From an uncultured Clostridia bacterium (lineage in GTDB: Bacteria; Bacillota; Clostridia; TANB77; CAG-508), in contig CANQFS010000005.1 of NCBI GenBank assembly GCA_947599825.1, positions 1 through 55,554 on the forward strand: 55,554 bases of DNA. Reading direction: 5' to 3'. The translations under genes and the position numbers were made by a program. Below the pieces are notes generated by a model that searched no databases, had not been told where the DNA came from, and saw nothing but the letters and a program-made list of their open reading frames with translations. Numbering within the stretch: position 1 is the stretch's first letter; the number at the start of each line of letters is the position of its first letter. This document shows positions 7,925 through 18,027 of the stretch, in pieces.

Positions 7925-9883
7925 TTATTGATTTTCTTCTGTTTTGTATAACTCTAAGATATTAGCAAGTTCCTTTGAAAATTCCTCTAACATAACAATT
8001 TTAATTGTTGGCTCTTTTCCGTCAATATAATCGTCCATAACTTGTTTTAATTTTTTAATATTTTTTATTTCTGGTTCTATTTCTGTTGTATATTTCCTTG
8101 CTCTAGATGCCAACATTTCTTTAATTGTTACAATATCTTCGTTGCTTGCACACGAAATTCTTTGAAACATTTGGAAAACATCATAATATTTAAATATTGG
8201 CACGTCCATACATTCTTTAGCAAATTTATCATAAAATAGTTCCATTTTCATTGGAATGTACTTAAATATTTCTTCTGCTTTTTCCATATACATTTTGTCT
8301 TTTAGTTTTTCGTTTACTTCATTAAAATATTTCACAACTTCGTCCATATCTGAACCGACTTCATCAACAGAAATTCTATCTAATTCATCTTCTACATTAT
8401 CACAATAAGTAGCAGTAAGAGAAGCTATATTGATTCCATTTATAAATACGCTTTTTATAGCTTTAATGTCATAATTTATTAGATTTCTTTTTATGAAGTA
8501 ACTAAAGTATGCAAACATTTTTACTATTTCAATTGGAGTGATTCTTCCATTTTTTACATCGTCTAATATTTCTTCAATAACACCACCAAATTGATCATCT
8601 GTAATTTTCCAATATTCCTCAGTTAGTAAACGTTTGTAGGCTGGTAACTTATCTGTATCAATGGTGTTAATAATTACTTCCATATTTTCTTTAAAAACTC
8701 TCATATCAAAAATACGAGTACGAATGTAAATTTCTATAAATTTGAAGAAACGATATTCTGCTTTGAAGTTGTAATAATAGTTGTTATCAAATTCTTTAAT
8801 GTAGAATTGTCTATTATCCATAAATACTCTTGAAGATACTAGAATTGCTTTATATTCTTCGTTGCTATTGATGTTTACAAATTTATCTTTTGTAACTTTT
8901 CCGGCTTTAATTTCAAATGAAATAGCTATTGTAAATATAAGCATTGTTTGCATTACTCTATGGTTTGTGTTTGGATATGATTTGTTTACCATATCAAAAA
9001 TCTTTTTGAAGTCATTTAAGGCATGCTTCAAAATTCTTAGGTTTCTTGTTCCACTTTTATTGAAGGTTGAAATAATAAGGTTTGTGTTTTCTCTCAAGAA
9101 CCTAATTAGTTCTGGATATTTTTCATAACGCATTAAGATTCCATTGATAATATAATTGAATTCTGGCACATATTCAAAGGTTTCTCCTATTAATTTTTCT
9201 TTGATTCTTTCATAATCATTTGCTTTATCAAAAACATATTCAATGGTATCTTGAATTCTTTCTACCATTGGCTTATCTGTTTTCTTTACTAAGTCTCCTT
9301 CTTTGTCTAAAAGATATGTTGCAATAAAGGTTTTCATTTCCAAATTACTACTTTTTAATTTGGTAGATAATTCTTTTTCATTACAAATAATGATAGTTTT
9401 TATATGGTCATGTTCTACGAAGTTATTGATGTAACCCAGAATATCTATAACATCTACGTTGGCTCTTTCTAAGTCGTCAAAACATAGAACTTTGTCGTCT
9501 GTTGAGAAGAATTCTGAATAGTCTAATTTGTCCCCATTTTGAGTAACACCAAAAAAGTTTGCCATATCTAGACCTGTTTTTGCATACTCTGGAATTGTGG
9601 TTTGGTCTTTACTGTCCATAAATTTTTTAAGGTTTTTATCCATTAGTTGTGTAGTTTCTATAAAGATTTTTTTGCTAATTTCTTCTAGGTTGGATATACC
9701 ATACAAAGACATATAAATTGTACGATACCTTTTTCCATTTAATTGCATTGTTTCTATTTTATTACGTACTTTATGATTCCAAAAGTAAGTTTTTCCGCTT
9801 CCCCATTCACCATTTATCATAATGGCATAGTCGGTATAGTCTGCTCTAATATAATCTAAGATACTTTCTACTAAATCTTCCAT
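7925..9883 (-). CDS. KAP-like P-loop NTPase
   Basis: A 652-residue ATPase. Walker A is GEWGSGKT at residues 25-32; Walker B is VLCFDDLER near residues 131-139, followed by a sensor-like TIIICNE. This DDLER arrangement is typical of KAP/STAND-related P-loop proteins, many of which are linked to phage defence. The long C-terminal half is helical with no recognised effector and no clear membrane helix. AAAGGA precedes the ATG. It stands alone between comFC and a palindromic repeat, so a defence role is inference from family. Confidence 0.75.
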   Translation of the reverse strand: MEDLVESILDYIRADYTDYAIMINGEWGSGKTYFWNHKVRNKIETMQLNGKRYRTIYMSLYGISNLEEISKKIFIETTQLMDKNLKKFMDSKDQTTIPEYAKTGLDMANFFGVTQNGDKLDYSEFFSTDDKVLCFDDLERANVDVIDILGYINNFVEHDHIKTIIICNEKELSTKLKSSNLEMKTFIATYLLDKEGDLVKKTDKPMVERIQDTIEYVFDKANDYERIKEKLIGETFEYVPEFNYIINGILMRYEKYPELIRFLRENTNLIISTFNKSGTRNLRILKHALNDFKKIFDMVNKSYPNTNHRVMQTMLIFTIAISFEIKAGKVTKDKFVNINSNEEYKAILVSSRVFMDNRQFYIKEFDNNYYYNFKAEYRFFKFIEIYIRTRIFDMRVFKENMEVIINTIDTDKLPAYKRLLTEEYWKITDDQFGGVIEEILDDVKNGRITPIEIVKMFAYFSYFIKRNLINYDIKAIKSVFINGINIASLTATYCDNVEDELDRISVDEVGSDMDEVVKYFNEVNEKLKDKMYMEKAEEIFKYIPMKMELFYDKFAKECMDVPIFKYYDVFQMFQRISCASNEDIVTIKEMLASRARKYTTEIEPEIKNIKKLKQVMDDYIDGKEPTIKIVMLEEFSKELANILELYKTEENQ

Positions 9884-9934
9884 GTATTTTTCCTTTCTTC
9901 TTTAGGCTTAACTTACATTTTTAAATTTGCCATT

Positions 9935-10633
9935 TTAATCTTTTGCAATGGTTACTACTGTAATTTGTTTTGCTCCGTTTTCTTTTAATAATTTTGCACA
10001 AGCATTTGCCGTACTTCCTGTAGTGTAAATATCATCAAATAAAATAATTTTTTTATTTCTTATTTTTTCTTGATTTACCAATTTATATACATTTTGCACA
10101 TTTTGTTTTCTTTGCTCTTTACTTAGGGAGCTTTGTGGTACTGTATGCTTTTCTTTTTTCAAAATTTTATTTTCATATTTTAAATTTTGCTCAGTTTTTG
10201 CTATTTCCATAGCAATTAATTCACTTTGGTTATAGCCTCTTTGTTTCTTTCTTTTTGCATGAATCGGAACTGGAATTATTATATCATATTTTTTTAAAAT
10301 TCCACATATTTTTTTATTTTTTGTTATAATTTCTGAAAATATTTTATATAGGTATGATTTATCTTTGAATTTATAGTCTAAAATGAGTTCTCGTATTTTT
10401 CCCTCATATTTGAATATGTATATATGTTTTTCAAAATAGTAGTTAGAATCTTTTTCTTCTATTTGAAAAATAGTTTTTTCATATATTTCTTTTTCACACT
10501 CTTTGCATAAAATATTTGTGTTCCATTTTCCACAAATTAGGCAACATGGTGGGAAGATAATATTTTTTAATATTTCATATAAATCATAACATTTATTGCA
10601 TAAAAAAATAAGGGCTTTTGGTAATGATTTCAT
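9935..10633 (-). CDS. comFC: ComF family protein (phosphoribosyltransferase-like)
   Basis: A 232-residue cytosolic protein linked to DNA uptake during competence. A four-cysteine zinc site is visible near residues 30-48 (CCLICG and CKECE). The phosphoribosyltransferase signature IILFDDIYTTGSTA is near residue 200, and VPIHAKRKKQRGYNQ is diagnostic of ComF. The start is set by AAAGGA before the ATG. No comFA neighbour is present. The 52-base gap to the KAP-like gene downstream is short enough for co-transcription. Confidence 0.92.
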   Translation of the reverse strand: MKSLPKALIFLCNKCYDLYEILKNIIFPPCCLICGKWNTNILCKECEKEIYEKTIFQIEEKDSNYYFEKHIYIFKYEGKIRELILDYKFKDKSYLYKIFSEIITKNKKICGILKKYDIIIPVPIHAKRKKQRGYNQSELIAMEIAKTEQNLKYENKILKKEKHTVPQSSLSKEQRKQNVQNVYKLVNQEKIRNKKIILFDDIYTTGSTANACAKLLKENGAKQITVVTIAKD

Positions 10634-10737
10634 TTTTCATTCCTTTCCAAGCCCCTATTTATTTTTTATTTCTATTTTCATTTTTTTCTTACGTACAAAT
10701 CTGGTTAGAATTGTATTTTTAACCTTTCTCTTTTGTT

Positions 10738-11079
10738 TTAGCCTTTAGCCCCCACTAAAGTTTTGTGGAACATACATCTGTCCTTTGCTTGTTCATTTAT
10801 TTTTCTATCTATTTCTCCGAGTTTATTTACGATTATTTTTACGATATCTCTTGTGTCTGCTTGTTCTCTTAATATTTCGTCTATTTGTTTTTGCATTGTT
10901 TTTTGTCCTTCTTCTAATGTTGTAACTCGTTCATTTATTTGGTTCATTTCTTGTTTCATTTCTTCAAATTGTTGGTCCATTTTTTCAAATTTTTGGTTCG
11001 TTTCTTGCTTGAATTCTTTTAATTCTTGTTTTACATCTAATACTACATTTAATATTTCTTTTAAAGTTGCTTCTTCCAT
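10738..11079 (-). CDS. Short coiled-coil protein, unknown
   Basis: A 113-residue protein that is almost entirely a heptad coiled coil (LKEFKQETNQKFEKMDQQFE onward). It ends in a short tail with CMFHKTLVGAKG. A strong AAAGGAGGAAA site lies upstream. The architecture matches small coiled-coil proteins found in many Clostridia and phages, but I cannot name it. Confidence 0.6.
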   Translation of the reverse strand: MEEATLKEILNVVLDVKQELKEFKQETNQKFEKMDQQFEEMKQEMNQINERVTTLEEGQKTMQKQIDEILREQADTRDIVKIIVNKLGEIDRKINEQAKDRCMFHKTLVGAKG

Positions 11080-11251
11080 AATGGTTTCCTCCTTTCCTTA
11101 AAAATTTGTTATAATCATAATGGTATAATTAAACTAATAAGTCAATATGATTTTTAAAATTTATTGAATTTTTAGATTTCTGTTTGTAATTAATTAAATT
11201 TATTTCATTCCTCGGCTTCCTTTCATGTTTCAACAAATTCTAAAAATAAAG

Positions 11252-11291
11252 AAAATGAGCCTCTCCGACAGCAAGCGCGCACCCTCATTTT
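11252..11291 (-). terminator. Hairpin after recD2
   Basis: AAAATGAG arms enclose a GC-rich 24-base interior, with a T-run beyond on the minus strand. The remaining bases between 11080 and 11378 hold nothing recognised. Confidence 0.55.
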
Positions 11292-11378
11292 TTTATTTTA
11301 AGAATTAGTAAAACCCATTCCAGTCGCATTCGTCATTGCATAAATTTAATTAATTATAAACAGAAATAAAAGAAATAA

Positions 11379-13584
11379 CTATAAAATTTTTAATTTTTCT
11401 TCTAACCCTGTATTTCTTTTCTTTGTATCTGCATTTGAAATCATAAAATCAATAACATTGCTATTTCCTATAATAATTAACATTTTCTTTGCTCTTGTCA
11501 TACCCGTATATAATAAATTTCTAGTTAGTAGCATTGGAGAAGATGGCGGAATGCACATAATAACTACGTCAAATTCACTTCCGTTGCGCCTTATGAACAG
11601 TAATAGCATATGCATGTTCTATTTGGTCTAAATCTGAAAAGGCATACCATGCTACTTTATCATCATCAAAGCGAATTTTCATTAGTTTTTCTTCATCATC
11701 TATTTTTTCAATAGTTCCTAATTCTCCATTGAACACACCAGTTCCTGTTTCATAAGCAGACTCTTCTTTTTCCCAGAACATATCATAATTGTTTTTAATT
11801 TGCATTACTCTATCTTGCTCGCGGAAAATAGTGTCGCCTATTTGTTTTTCTAGCACACTTTCACTTTCAGGATTTAAATATTTTTGCAAGGTTTTATTTA
11901 ATTCTTTAGTGCCAAGCATTCCTTTTTTGGTTGGTGTTATTACTTGAATATTTTTAAAGAAATCATAATCTCCATATTTTTTAAGCCTTCCGTTACACAA
12001 AGAAATAACTTGCATTAGCATTTTTTCTTGACTTGTTTCTGGAATAAAGAAGAAGTCTTCTTGTAGTTCTTGTTCTTCTATATCTTCCTTGGTTAAAAAT
12101 TTTTCCCCTTGGTTTACTCTATGAGAATTCAAAATAATTTTACTTTTGGCAGCTTGTCTAAAAATTTTATTTAAGACAATTGTTGCAATTGTTTCAGAGT
12201 TAATGAAATCTTTTAAAATACTGCCAGGGCCTACTGATGGAAGTTGGTCTACATCTCCTACCAATACTAATTTTGTTCCTTGATATAATGCTTTTACTAG
12301 ATGATTCATTAAAAATACATCTACCATAGACATCTCATCTACAATAACTACATCAGCATCAAGTGGAGCAATTTCTTGATTAATGCTATCTAGTTTATTA
12401 TCTTCTTCAATTTTTCCAATTTCTAATAGACGGTGCAAAGTTTTTGCCTCTTTACCCGTAGTTTCTGTCATACGTTTTGCCGCTCTACCTGTTGGTGCGC
12501 AAAGAACAACCTTTTTTCCATGTACTTCGTATAAATCAATAATAGTTTTTATAATGGTGGTTTTTCCTGTACCCGGACCACCTGTAATAATGCATACATT
12601 ATTTTCATTTATAGCAAAAACTGCTTCTAATTGCTTTTCAGATAATTCAATAGAAGAATTCTTTTCCATTTTCTTTAATTCTTTTTGAATATTTTCTATA
12701 TATTTTACATTAGAAGATTCTTGCAAAATATGAATTTTCTCTGCAATATTTTTTTCCGCTTGGTAAAAAGGCGTTAAATATATCCAATCGTTTTCTTCTA
12801 CAATTTCATTATTTAGTTTTAAATCTACCATATTTTCTTCTAGTTCTTCTTGTGATACGCCAAGTAGTTCTTTGCAAAAGGTAAATAAGTTATCTTTTTG
12901 CACTTTGCAATGACCATTTATGGTAGTATTTATCATAGCATATTTAATGCCACTTTTTATTCTTTTTTCATAGTTATAGGAAATTCCAATTTCCATTGCC
13001 ATTTTATCTATTTTTCTAAAATCTACATTGTTTGCCACATCTATTAAAAGATATGGATTTGCTTCTATTTCTTCAATAGCATTTGTGCCTAGTTTTTTGT
13101 AAACATTTTTTGCATTTTGCACGCCAATTCCAAACTTTTCTAGGTAGCCAACAATTTGCCATAGTTCCCAGTTTTCAATAAAAGTTTCTGAAATGATGGT
13201 TGCTTTTTCTTTGGTAATTCCTTTTATTTGCATTAAGCGCTCAGGTTCTAGTTTTAAGACATGAATTGTTTCTTCGCCAAAAGTTGAAACAATTTTCTTA
13301 GCTGTGGCTGGTCCTACGCCTTTAATGGTGCCATTTGCAAGATAGCGCTCTAAAGAGTCTAAACTTTTTGGCATCATTTTTTCAAAGGTTTCTACTTTAA
13401 ATTGCTCTCCATAATCTTGGTGAGTTACGATTTTTCCGGTTAGTTTTAAGGTATCTCCACTACTAATAAAAGGAAGATAACCAACAATTGTGATTTCTCC
13501 TTCTTCGGTTTCAAATTCTGCTACTGTGTAACTATTTATTTCATTTTGATAAATAATGTCTTTTACTTCGCCTGTAATTTCCAA
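11379..13584 (-). CDS. recD2: RecD2-type DNA helicase with +1 shift at CGG
   Basis: ATP-dependent 5'-3' DNA helicase of the RecD2 (RecD/TraA) family. It has an N-terminal OB-like region, helix-hairpin-helix repeats (GTIKGVGPATAKKIV), Walker A GGPGTGKT near residue 337, and Walker B VVIVDEMSMVD. The frame breaks at 11583: ITVHKAQ is followed by CGG AAG TGA in frame zero, but skipping the C gives the conserved GSEFDVV and continues to LLYTGMTRAKK. The combined product is about 734 residues, normal for RecD2. The start is a TTG at 13584 with GAGG eight bases upstream, giving MEITGEVKDIIYQN. Upstream in-frame codons overlap a terminator and are less likely. Confidence 0.9.
11581..11583 (-). other. 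In-frame CGG +1 frameshift site (recD2)
   Basis: Codon 668: CAA CGG AAG TGA in frame zero. With the C skipped: CAA GGA AGT GAA TTT, restoring the helicase motif HKAQGSEFD. Confidence 0.85.
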
Positions 13585-13626
13585 TGAAAAAATCCTCTTT
13601 TCTCTTTTTGTTTGTTTTATTCTATC

Positions 13627-13659
13627 AAAAAAGAAAGGTGATTTCAACCTTTCTTTTTC
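13627..13659 (-). terminator. Terminator after the DUF1737 gene
   Basis: Arms AAGAAAGGT/ACCTTTCTT with a T-run, just above the recD2 start. Confidence 0.75.
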
Positions 13660-13680
13660 AATTTTAGAGTAACCTTTTTG

Positions 13681-13872
13681 CTATTCTTTTACTTCTCTTA
13701 CTACTGCTTGGAAAAAATAATATCCGTTCAAAGAATTATCATACATTGTAGATACTCCTCCTTGTAATTCCCATCCATTTGACAACGAATCATTTACTTT
13801 TTCTGTCAGTTCTACTTCCGCAGCAAATGCCAAGCCACTTCTACCCGTTATCACTTTGTACTCCTTCTTCAT
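13681..13872 (-). CDS. DUF1737 domain protein
   Basis: A 63-residue protein with the DUF1737 pattern: YKVITGR at the start, LSNGWELQGGVS in the middle and YYFFQAVVRE at the end. Function unknown; small soluble beta-rich domain. AAAGGAGG precedes the ATG. It appears to be a single-gene unit, with a terminator downstream. Confidence 0.8.
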   Translation of the reverse strand: MKKEYKVITGRSGLAFAAEVELTEKVNDSLSNGWELQGGVSTMYDNSLNGYYFFQAVVREVKE

Positions 13873-13956
13873 GTCATATCCTCCTTTTATTATAATGATA
13901 ATAAAACGTTGCTACTAAAAAAACTATTTGCATTATAGTATATTTCACTGATTATG

Positions 13957-14310
13957 TCAAGCATTTTTGATACTTTCTATTACTTCTTTACATTCTCTCC
14001 AATTTGTTACTTTCAAATTTTCATATTCTTTTTGCATATTATTTAAAATTTCTACTGTTCTATCGTTAGAATCTAAGTCTGTGACAATAATATTTTTAAT
14101 GCTTTCTTCTTTTCCATAAATAATGTGGAAAAGAAACGAACGTAAAAAGCCTTCTATTTTATTTTCCTGATTTTTTACTGCAACAATGACATAAATGCCA
14201 TCTGATTGTAAATTTGTATATGTAAAAATATTGATAATCGTTTTGATTATTTCAAATAAGCCATATAAGGCGAGCGTCCAAAGAATGGTATTTGCTATAA
14301 AATCTCCCAT
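13957..14310 (-). CDS. Membrane-anchored glycosyltransferase-2-like fragment
   Basis: A 117-residue protein with one N-terminal membrane segment (about residues 7-28) followed by a short domain (YVIVAVKNQENKIEGFL, then VTDLDSNDRTVEIL). This recalls the start and DXD-like part of family 2 glycosyltransferases but is far too short for a full enzyme. AGGAGG precedes the ATG. It lies just after pheT. It could be a conserved small protein and not a decayed one, since the frame is clean. Confidence 0.55.
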   Translation of the reverse strand: MGDFIANTILWTLALYGLFEIIKTIINIFTYTNLQSDGIYVIVAVKNQENKIEGFLRSFLFHIIYGKEESIKNIIVTDLDSNDRTVEILNNMQKEYENLKVTNWRECKEVIESIKNA

Positions 14311-14370
14311 AAATATGCCTCCTATAACATATCATATGAGAGATTTTTTTGTTTGGTTCCTTCGTATTAT

Positions 14371-16737
14371 TTATTTTCTAATTGTCATTCCTTGTTTTTC
14401 TAAGTTTGCTATAATTTTTTCTAGAATTTGGTTAATTTCTTCATCTGTTAAAGTTCTATCATTTGCAGAAAATTCTAGAGAATATGCAATACTTCTTTGG
14501 TTTTCTTCTAGTCCTGCTCCTGTATAAACATCAAATACAGTGGTTGAATTTAGAAGAGAGCCTGCTGCTTTCTTAATGTATGTTGCAATTTCTCCTGCTG
14601 TTACATTTTTATTTGCTACTACAGCTAAGTCTTTCTTTACGCTTGGATATTTTGAAATTTCTTTATATTTCATTTTTCCTACTTTTTTGCTTAGTAGTTT
14701 TTCTAGGTTAATTTCCATGACGTAAACAGGTTGCTTACACTTTTCAGGGTGCACTCTTCCTACATAGCCTACTACATCATTATTTACTGATATAGCAGCA
14801 GATTGACCTGGGTGGAAAGCATCTGGAATTGTATCATTTACAACAAAACTATAACGATTTGCATAGCCTAAGTAGTCTAATAGTTCTTCTACAATTCCTT
14901 TTATTACATAGAAATCAACTGTTTTTTTGTTATCTACTCCTAAGTAAAAGTCTCCCGTCATTAAACATGCAATTTTCTTTTCTTCGCCATATTCTTCTTT
15001 ATCTTTATAGAAAGTTTTTGCAATTTCAAAAATAGAAACATCTTTATTATTACGAGCTTTGTTATATTCATAAACTTTAAATAAAGATGGAATAATAGAA
15101 TGTCTTAGGGTATTTCTTTCTTCTGTCATAGGGTCTAATAGTTTAATAATTTCAGTATCATCTTTGGTAAAGTCTTTTGCTTCTTTATCATTTACTAAAA
15201 TATAAGATAATGTTTCATTCAAGCCTAAATCGACCATTTTATTTCTAATGTTTCTTGTTTGTTTGTCATAATTTCCTGCTCTTGCTGGCAACTCTAATAA
15301 TTTTCCTTCAATATTGTTAACCCCATAAATACGACCAACTTCTTCAATTAAATCTTCTTTAATTGAAATATCTATTCTTCTTTTTGGAACTGATACAGTG
15401 ATAGTATCTTGCTTTACTTCATAAGTAAAGCCTAATCTTCTAAATACATCTAATACCGCTTCTTTTGGAACGATAGTTCCAAGTACTAAATTGATTTTTT
15501 CAAAAGTAATGTCAATTTTAGTGTCTTCTTTTGAAGTAGAATCTTCTTGTACTAATCCACCTACAATGCTTGCTCCTGCATATTTTTCTAGTAAATTGCA
15601 AGACCTTTCAATTGCCATGTATGTTCTATTTGGGTCTAAACCTTTTTCAAATCTTGTACTTGCTTCACTTCTTAAAATAGTTTTTGAAGTTTTTCTAATC
15701 TTAACAGGTTCGAAAATAGCAGCTTCAATGATAATGTTTTTGGTGTTTTCAGTAATTTCAGTTTCTAATCCACCCATAACACCTGCAAGTCCAATGGCTT
15801 TTTCGCCGTCTGAAATGACAATATCTTCTGTTGATAAGGTTCTTTCAACATTATCCAAAGTCGTCAATTTTTCATTTTCCTTTGCCATTCTTACTTCTAA
15901 CATTCCTTTTAAGGTGTCTGCATCGTAGTAATGAAGGGGTTGACCAGTTTCTAGCATAACATAGTTACTAATATCAACTACATTGTTAATTGGTCTAATG
16001 CCGGAAGCAATAAGTCTATTTTTTATGAAAGTTGGACTTTCGTGAATTTCTACATTTTCTACCTTTTTGGCTAAGAAAATAGAACAATTTTCTGTATTTC
16101 TTACCACTTTAAAAGAATTGTTAATATCTTCCTTAGTTTCGTTATGGCTTAAATCAATATCTTTTACCGGTTTGTCGTAAATTGCTGCAATTTCATGTGC
16201 CATTCCTAAAATGCTTAGCAAATCTCCACGATTTGCAGTTAATTCAAAATCAATAACACCATCGTCCATTTCCATGAACTTAATTGGGTCTTCTCCTACT
16301 TTTGCTTCTTGTGGCAATTCGTGAATTCCCTCTTTATCTTCTGGCTTTAAAAATTTGCTCTCTAACCCAAGTTCTGCAATAGAGCAAAGCATACCGTTTG
16401 ATTCTACCCCTCTAATATTTCCTTTCTTAATAGTAACATCACCTGGCAAAGTAGCACCTGGTAATGCCACAATAACTTTTAGCCCTTTTCTTACATTTGG
16501 TGCACCGCAAACAATTTGAAGAACTTCACTTCCTACATTTACTTTGCAAACGTGTAAATGGTCAGAATCTGGGTGCATATCACACTCTAGAACTTCACCT
16601 ATTACTAAATTAGTAGCATTAATCAACTTTTCTGCAGAATCATATTCATTTCCGACATTTGTCATATCTTCTGCTAAAGTTTTTAAATCTACATCAATAT
16701 CTACATAGTCTTTAACAAAATTTGTACTTAATTTCAT
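14371..16737 (-). CDS. pheT: Phenylalanine-tRNA ligase beta subunit
   Basis: Beta chain of the alpha2-beta2 PheRS, 788 residues. It has an N-terminal EMAP-like tRNA-binding domain (VIGEVLECDMHPDSDHLHVC, then GAPNVRKG), the B3/B4 editing region, B5, a core catalytic-like fold and a C-terminal anticodon-binding FDX-ACB domain (YPSVKKDLAVV to the end). The ATG at 16737 is chosen because AAAGGA precedes it and the product then starts MKLSTNFVKDY as in the family. It is co-transcribed with pheS upstream under the T-box. Between the two genes lies a REP-like repeat. Confidence 0.97.
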   Translation of the reverse strand: MKLSTNFVKDYVDIDVDLKTLAEDMTNVGNEYDSAEKLINATNLVIGEVLECDMHPDSDHLHVCKVNVGSEVLQIVCGAPNVRKGLKVIVALPGATLPGDVTIKKGNIRGVESNGMLCSIAELGLESKFLKPEDKEGIHELPQEAKVGEDPIKFMEMDDGVIDFELTANRGDLLSILGMAHEIAAIYDKPVKDIDLSHNETKEDINNSFKVVRNTENCSIFLAKKVENVEIHESPTFIKNRLIASGIRPINNVVDISNYVMLETGQPLHYYDADTLKGMLEVRMAKENEKLTTLDNVERTLSTEDIVISDGEKAIGLAGVMGGLETEITENTKNIIIEAAIFEPVKIRKTSKTILRSEASTRFEKGLDPNRTYMAIERSCNLLEKYAGASIVGGLVQEDSTSKEDTKIDITFEKINLVLGTIVPKEAVLDVFRRLGFTYEVKQDTITVSVPKRRIDISIKEDLIEEVGRIYGVNNIEGKLLELPARAGNYDKQTRNIRNKMVDLGLNETLSYILVNDKEAKDFTKDDTEIIKLLDPMTEERNTLRHSIIPSLFKVYEYNKARNNKDVSIFEIAKTFYKDKEEYGEEKKIACLMTGDFYLGVDNKKTVDFYVIKGIVEELLDYLGYANRYSFVVNDTIPDAFHPGQSAAISVNNDVVGYVGRVHPEKCKQPVYVMEINLEKLLSKKVGKMKYKEISKYPSVKKDLAVVANKNVTAGEIATYIKKAAGSLLNSTTVFDVYTGAGLEENQRSIAYSLEFSANDRTLTDEEINQILEKIIANLEKQGMTIRK

Positions 16738-16753
16738 ATCATTTTCCTTTCTA

Positions 16754-16875
16754 GGTACCATTAGGGACGTTTCTTTTTGGTATATCTGTCCCTTTTGGTA
16801 ACTTTTACTATTAAATTTTTCCTTTATGTACCTTTAGGAAACGTCCCCAATGGTACCTCTGTCCCTTTTGGTACT
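16754..16875. repeat. REP-like inverted repeat between pheS and pheT
   Basis: GGTACCATTAGGGACGTTT at 16754 pairs with a near-perfect inverted copy at 16838-16857, and CTGTCCCTTTTGGTA occurs twice (about 16786 and 16858). GC-rich ends of this type resemble REP elements mobilised by RAYT transposases. No transposase is present here. Confidence 0.6.
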
Positions 16876-16876
16876 T

Positions 16877-17911
16877 TTAATCCATTCGATCGAATTCATT
16901 TAGGAATCTTACGTCATTTTGGTATAATAGACGAATGTCGGTAATACCATATTTGAACATTGCTAGACGGTCTAAGCCTGTTCCAAAGGCAAAGCCTGTA
17001 TATTTTTCTGGATCATATCCGTTCATTTTTAATACATTTGGGTGAACGATTCCAGAACCTAATAGTTCTATCCAACCTGTTTGCTTACACAAGTTGCAAC
17101 CTTTTCCTTGGCATTTGAAGCAAGTAACATCTACCTCATATGATGGCTCTGTAAATGGAAAATAGCTTGGTCTAAATCTTAGTTCTGTGTTTTCTCCTAA
17201 CATTTTTTTCATGAATATTTCCAAGGTTCCTTTTAAATCTGCCAATGAAATATTCTTATCTATTACTAATCCTTCTACTTGCGCAAATTGATGTGAGTGT
17301 GTTGCATCATCATCTCTTCTATATACTTTTCCTGGACATATTACTCGAATTGGTGACTTTTCTTCATTTGCCATCATAACTCTTGCTTGCACAGCAGAGG
17401 TTTGAGTTCTTAATAAGTACTCTGGCGTTACATAGAAACTGTCTTGCATATCTCTTGCTGGGTGCCCTTGTGGCAAGTTTAACCTTTCAAAGCAATATTC
17501 GTCTGTTTCTAATTCTGGTCCATCTACTACGTCATAGCCCATGGATACGAATAAGTCTTCTACTTCTTCTATTATTCTATTTAGTGGGTGTTTACTTCCT
17601 CTTTTTACTTTGGTAGATGGAAGTGTTATATCTATTTTTTCAGTTTCTAGTTTTCTTTTTAGTTCTTCTTGTTTATATGCTTCTTCTTTTTCTGTAATTT
17701 TCTTTTCTAGTTCATCTCGAACTTGGTTTACTAAGCTTCCTATAATTGGTCTTTCTTCTGCTGATAAAGCTCCCATTCCTCTTAATAGAGCTGTTAATTC
17801 TCCCTTTTTTCCTAAGTATTTTACTCTGATGTCATTTAGCTCTTTTTCATCTTGCACATTTTCCATTTCTTTCATAGCATTTTGTCTTATTTGCTCAATT
17901 TGTTCTTTCAT
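16877..17911 (-). CDS. pheS: Phenylalanine-tRNA ligase alpha subunit
   Basis: Catalytic alpha chain of PheRS, 344 residues. It has an N-terminal coiled coil (about 1-90), then class II motifs: [32 protein letters not shown] (motif 2) and [15 protein letters not shown] (motif 3). A four-cysteine knuckle-like insertion ([12 protein letters not shown]) near residue 275 is seen in some Clostridia. AAAGGAAAGGA precedes the ATG. It is the first synthetase gene of the T-box-controlled operon. Confidence 0.97.
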   Translation of the reverse strand: MKEQIEQIRQNAMKEMENVQDEKELNDIRVKYLGKKGELTALLRGMGALSAEERPIIGSLVNQVRDELEKKITEKEEAYKQEELKRKLETEKIDITLPSTKVKRGSKHPLNRIIEEVEDLFVSMGYDVVDGPELETDEYCFERLNLPQGHPARDMQDSFYVTPEYLLRTQTSAVQARVMMANEEKSPIRVICPGKVYRRDDDATHSHQFAQVEGLVIDKNISLADLKGTLEIFMKKMLGENTELRFRPSYFPFTEPSYEVDVTCFKCQGKGCNLCKQTGWIELLGSGIVHPNVLKMNGYDPEKYTGFAFGTGLDRLAMFKYGITDIRLLYQNDVRFLNEFDRMD

Positions 17912-17930
17912 AGTTTCCTTTCCTTTCTTT

Positions 17931-18027
17931 TTTATTATAAAATTATTATTTTTATCCTTCTTTTCTTTATTATAAAATTGTTATTTTTATCCTTCTTTTC
18001 TTTATTATAAAATTATTTTTATCTTTC
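17931..18027. repeat. 35-bp tandem repeat upstream of pheS
   Basis: Two full copies of a 35-base AT-rich unit starting at 17931 and 17966, plus a partial third from 18001. It lies between a small ORF and pheS. Confidence 0.85.

Noticed and set aside
11252..11291. GC-rich hairpin interior as a CRISPR-like or small RNA element
   Set aside because: Single copy, no spaced repeats; it is best read as a terminator. No CRISPR array was found anywhere.
11379..11615. Separate 78-residue ORF after recD2
   Set aside because: It is the C-terminal part of recD2 read after the +1 site; its own N-terminal residues before GSEFD are out-of-frame recD2.
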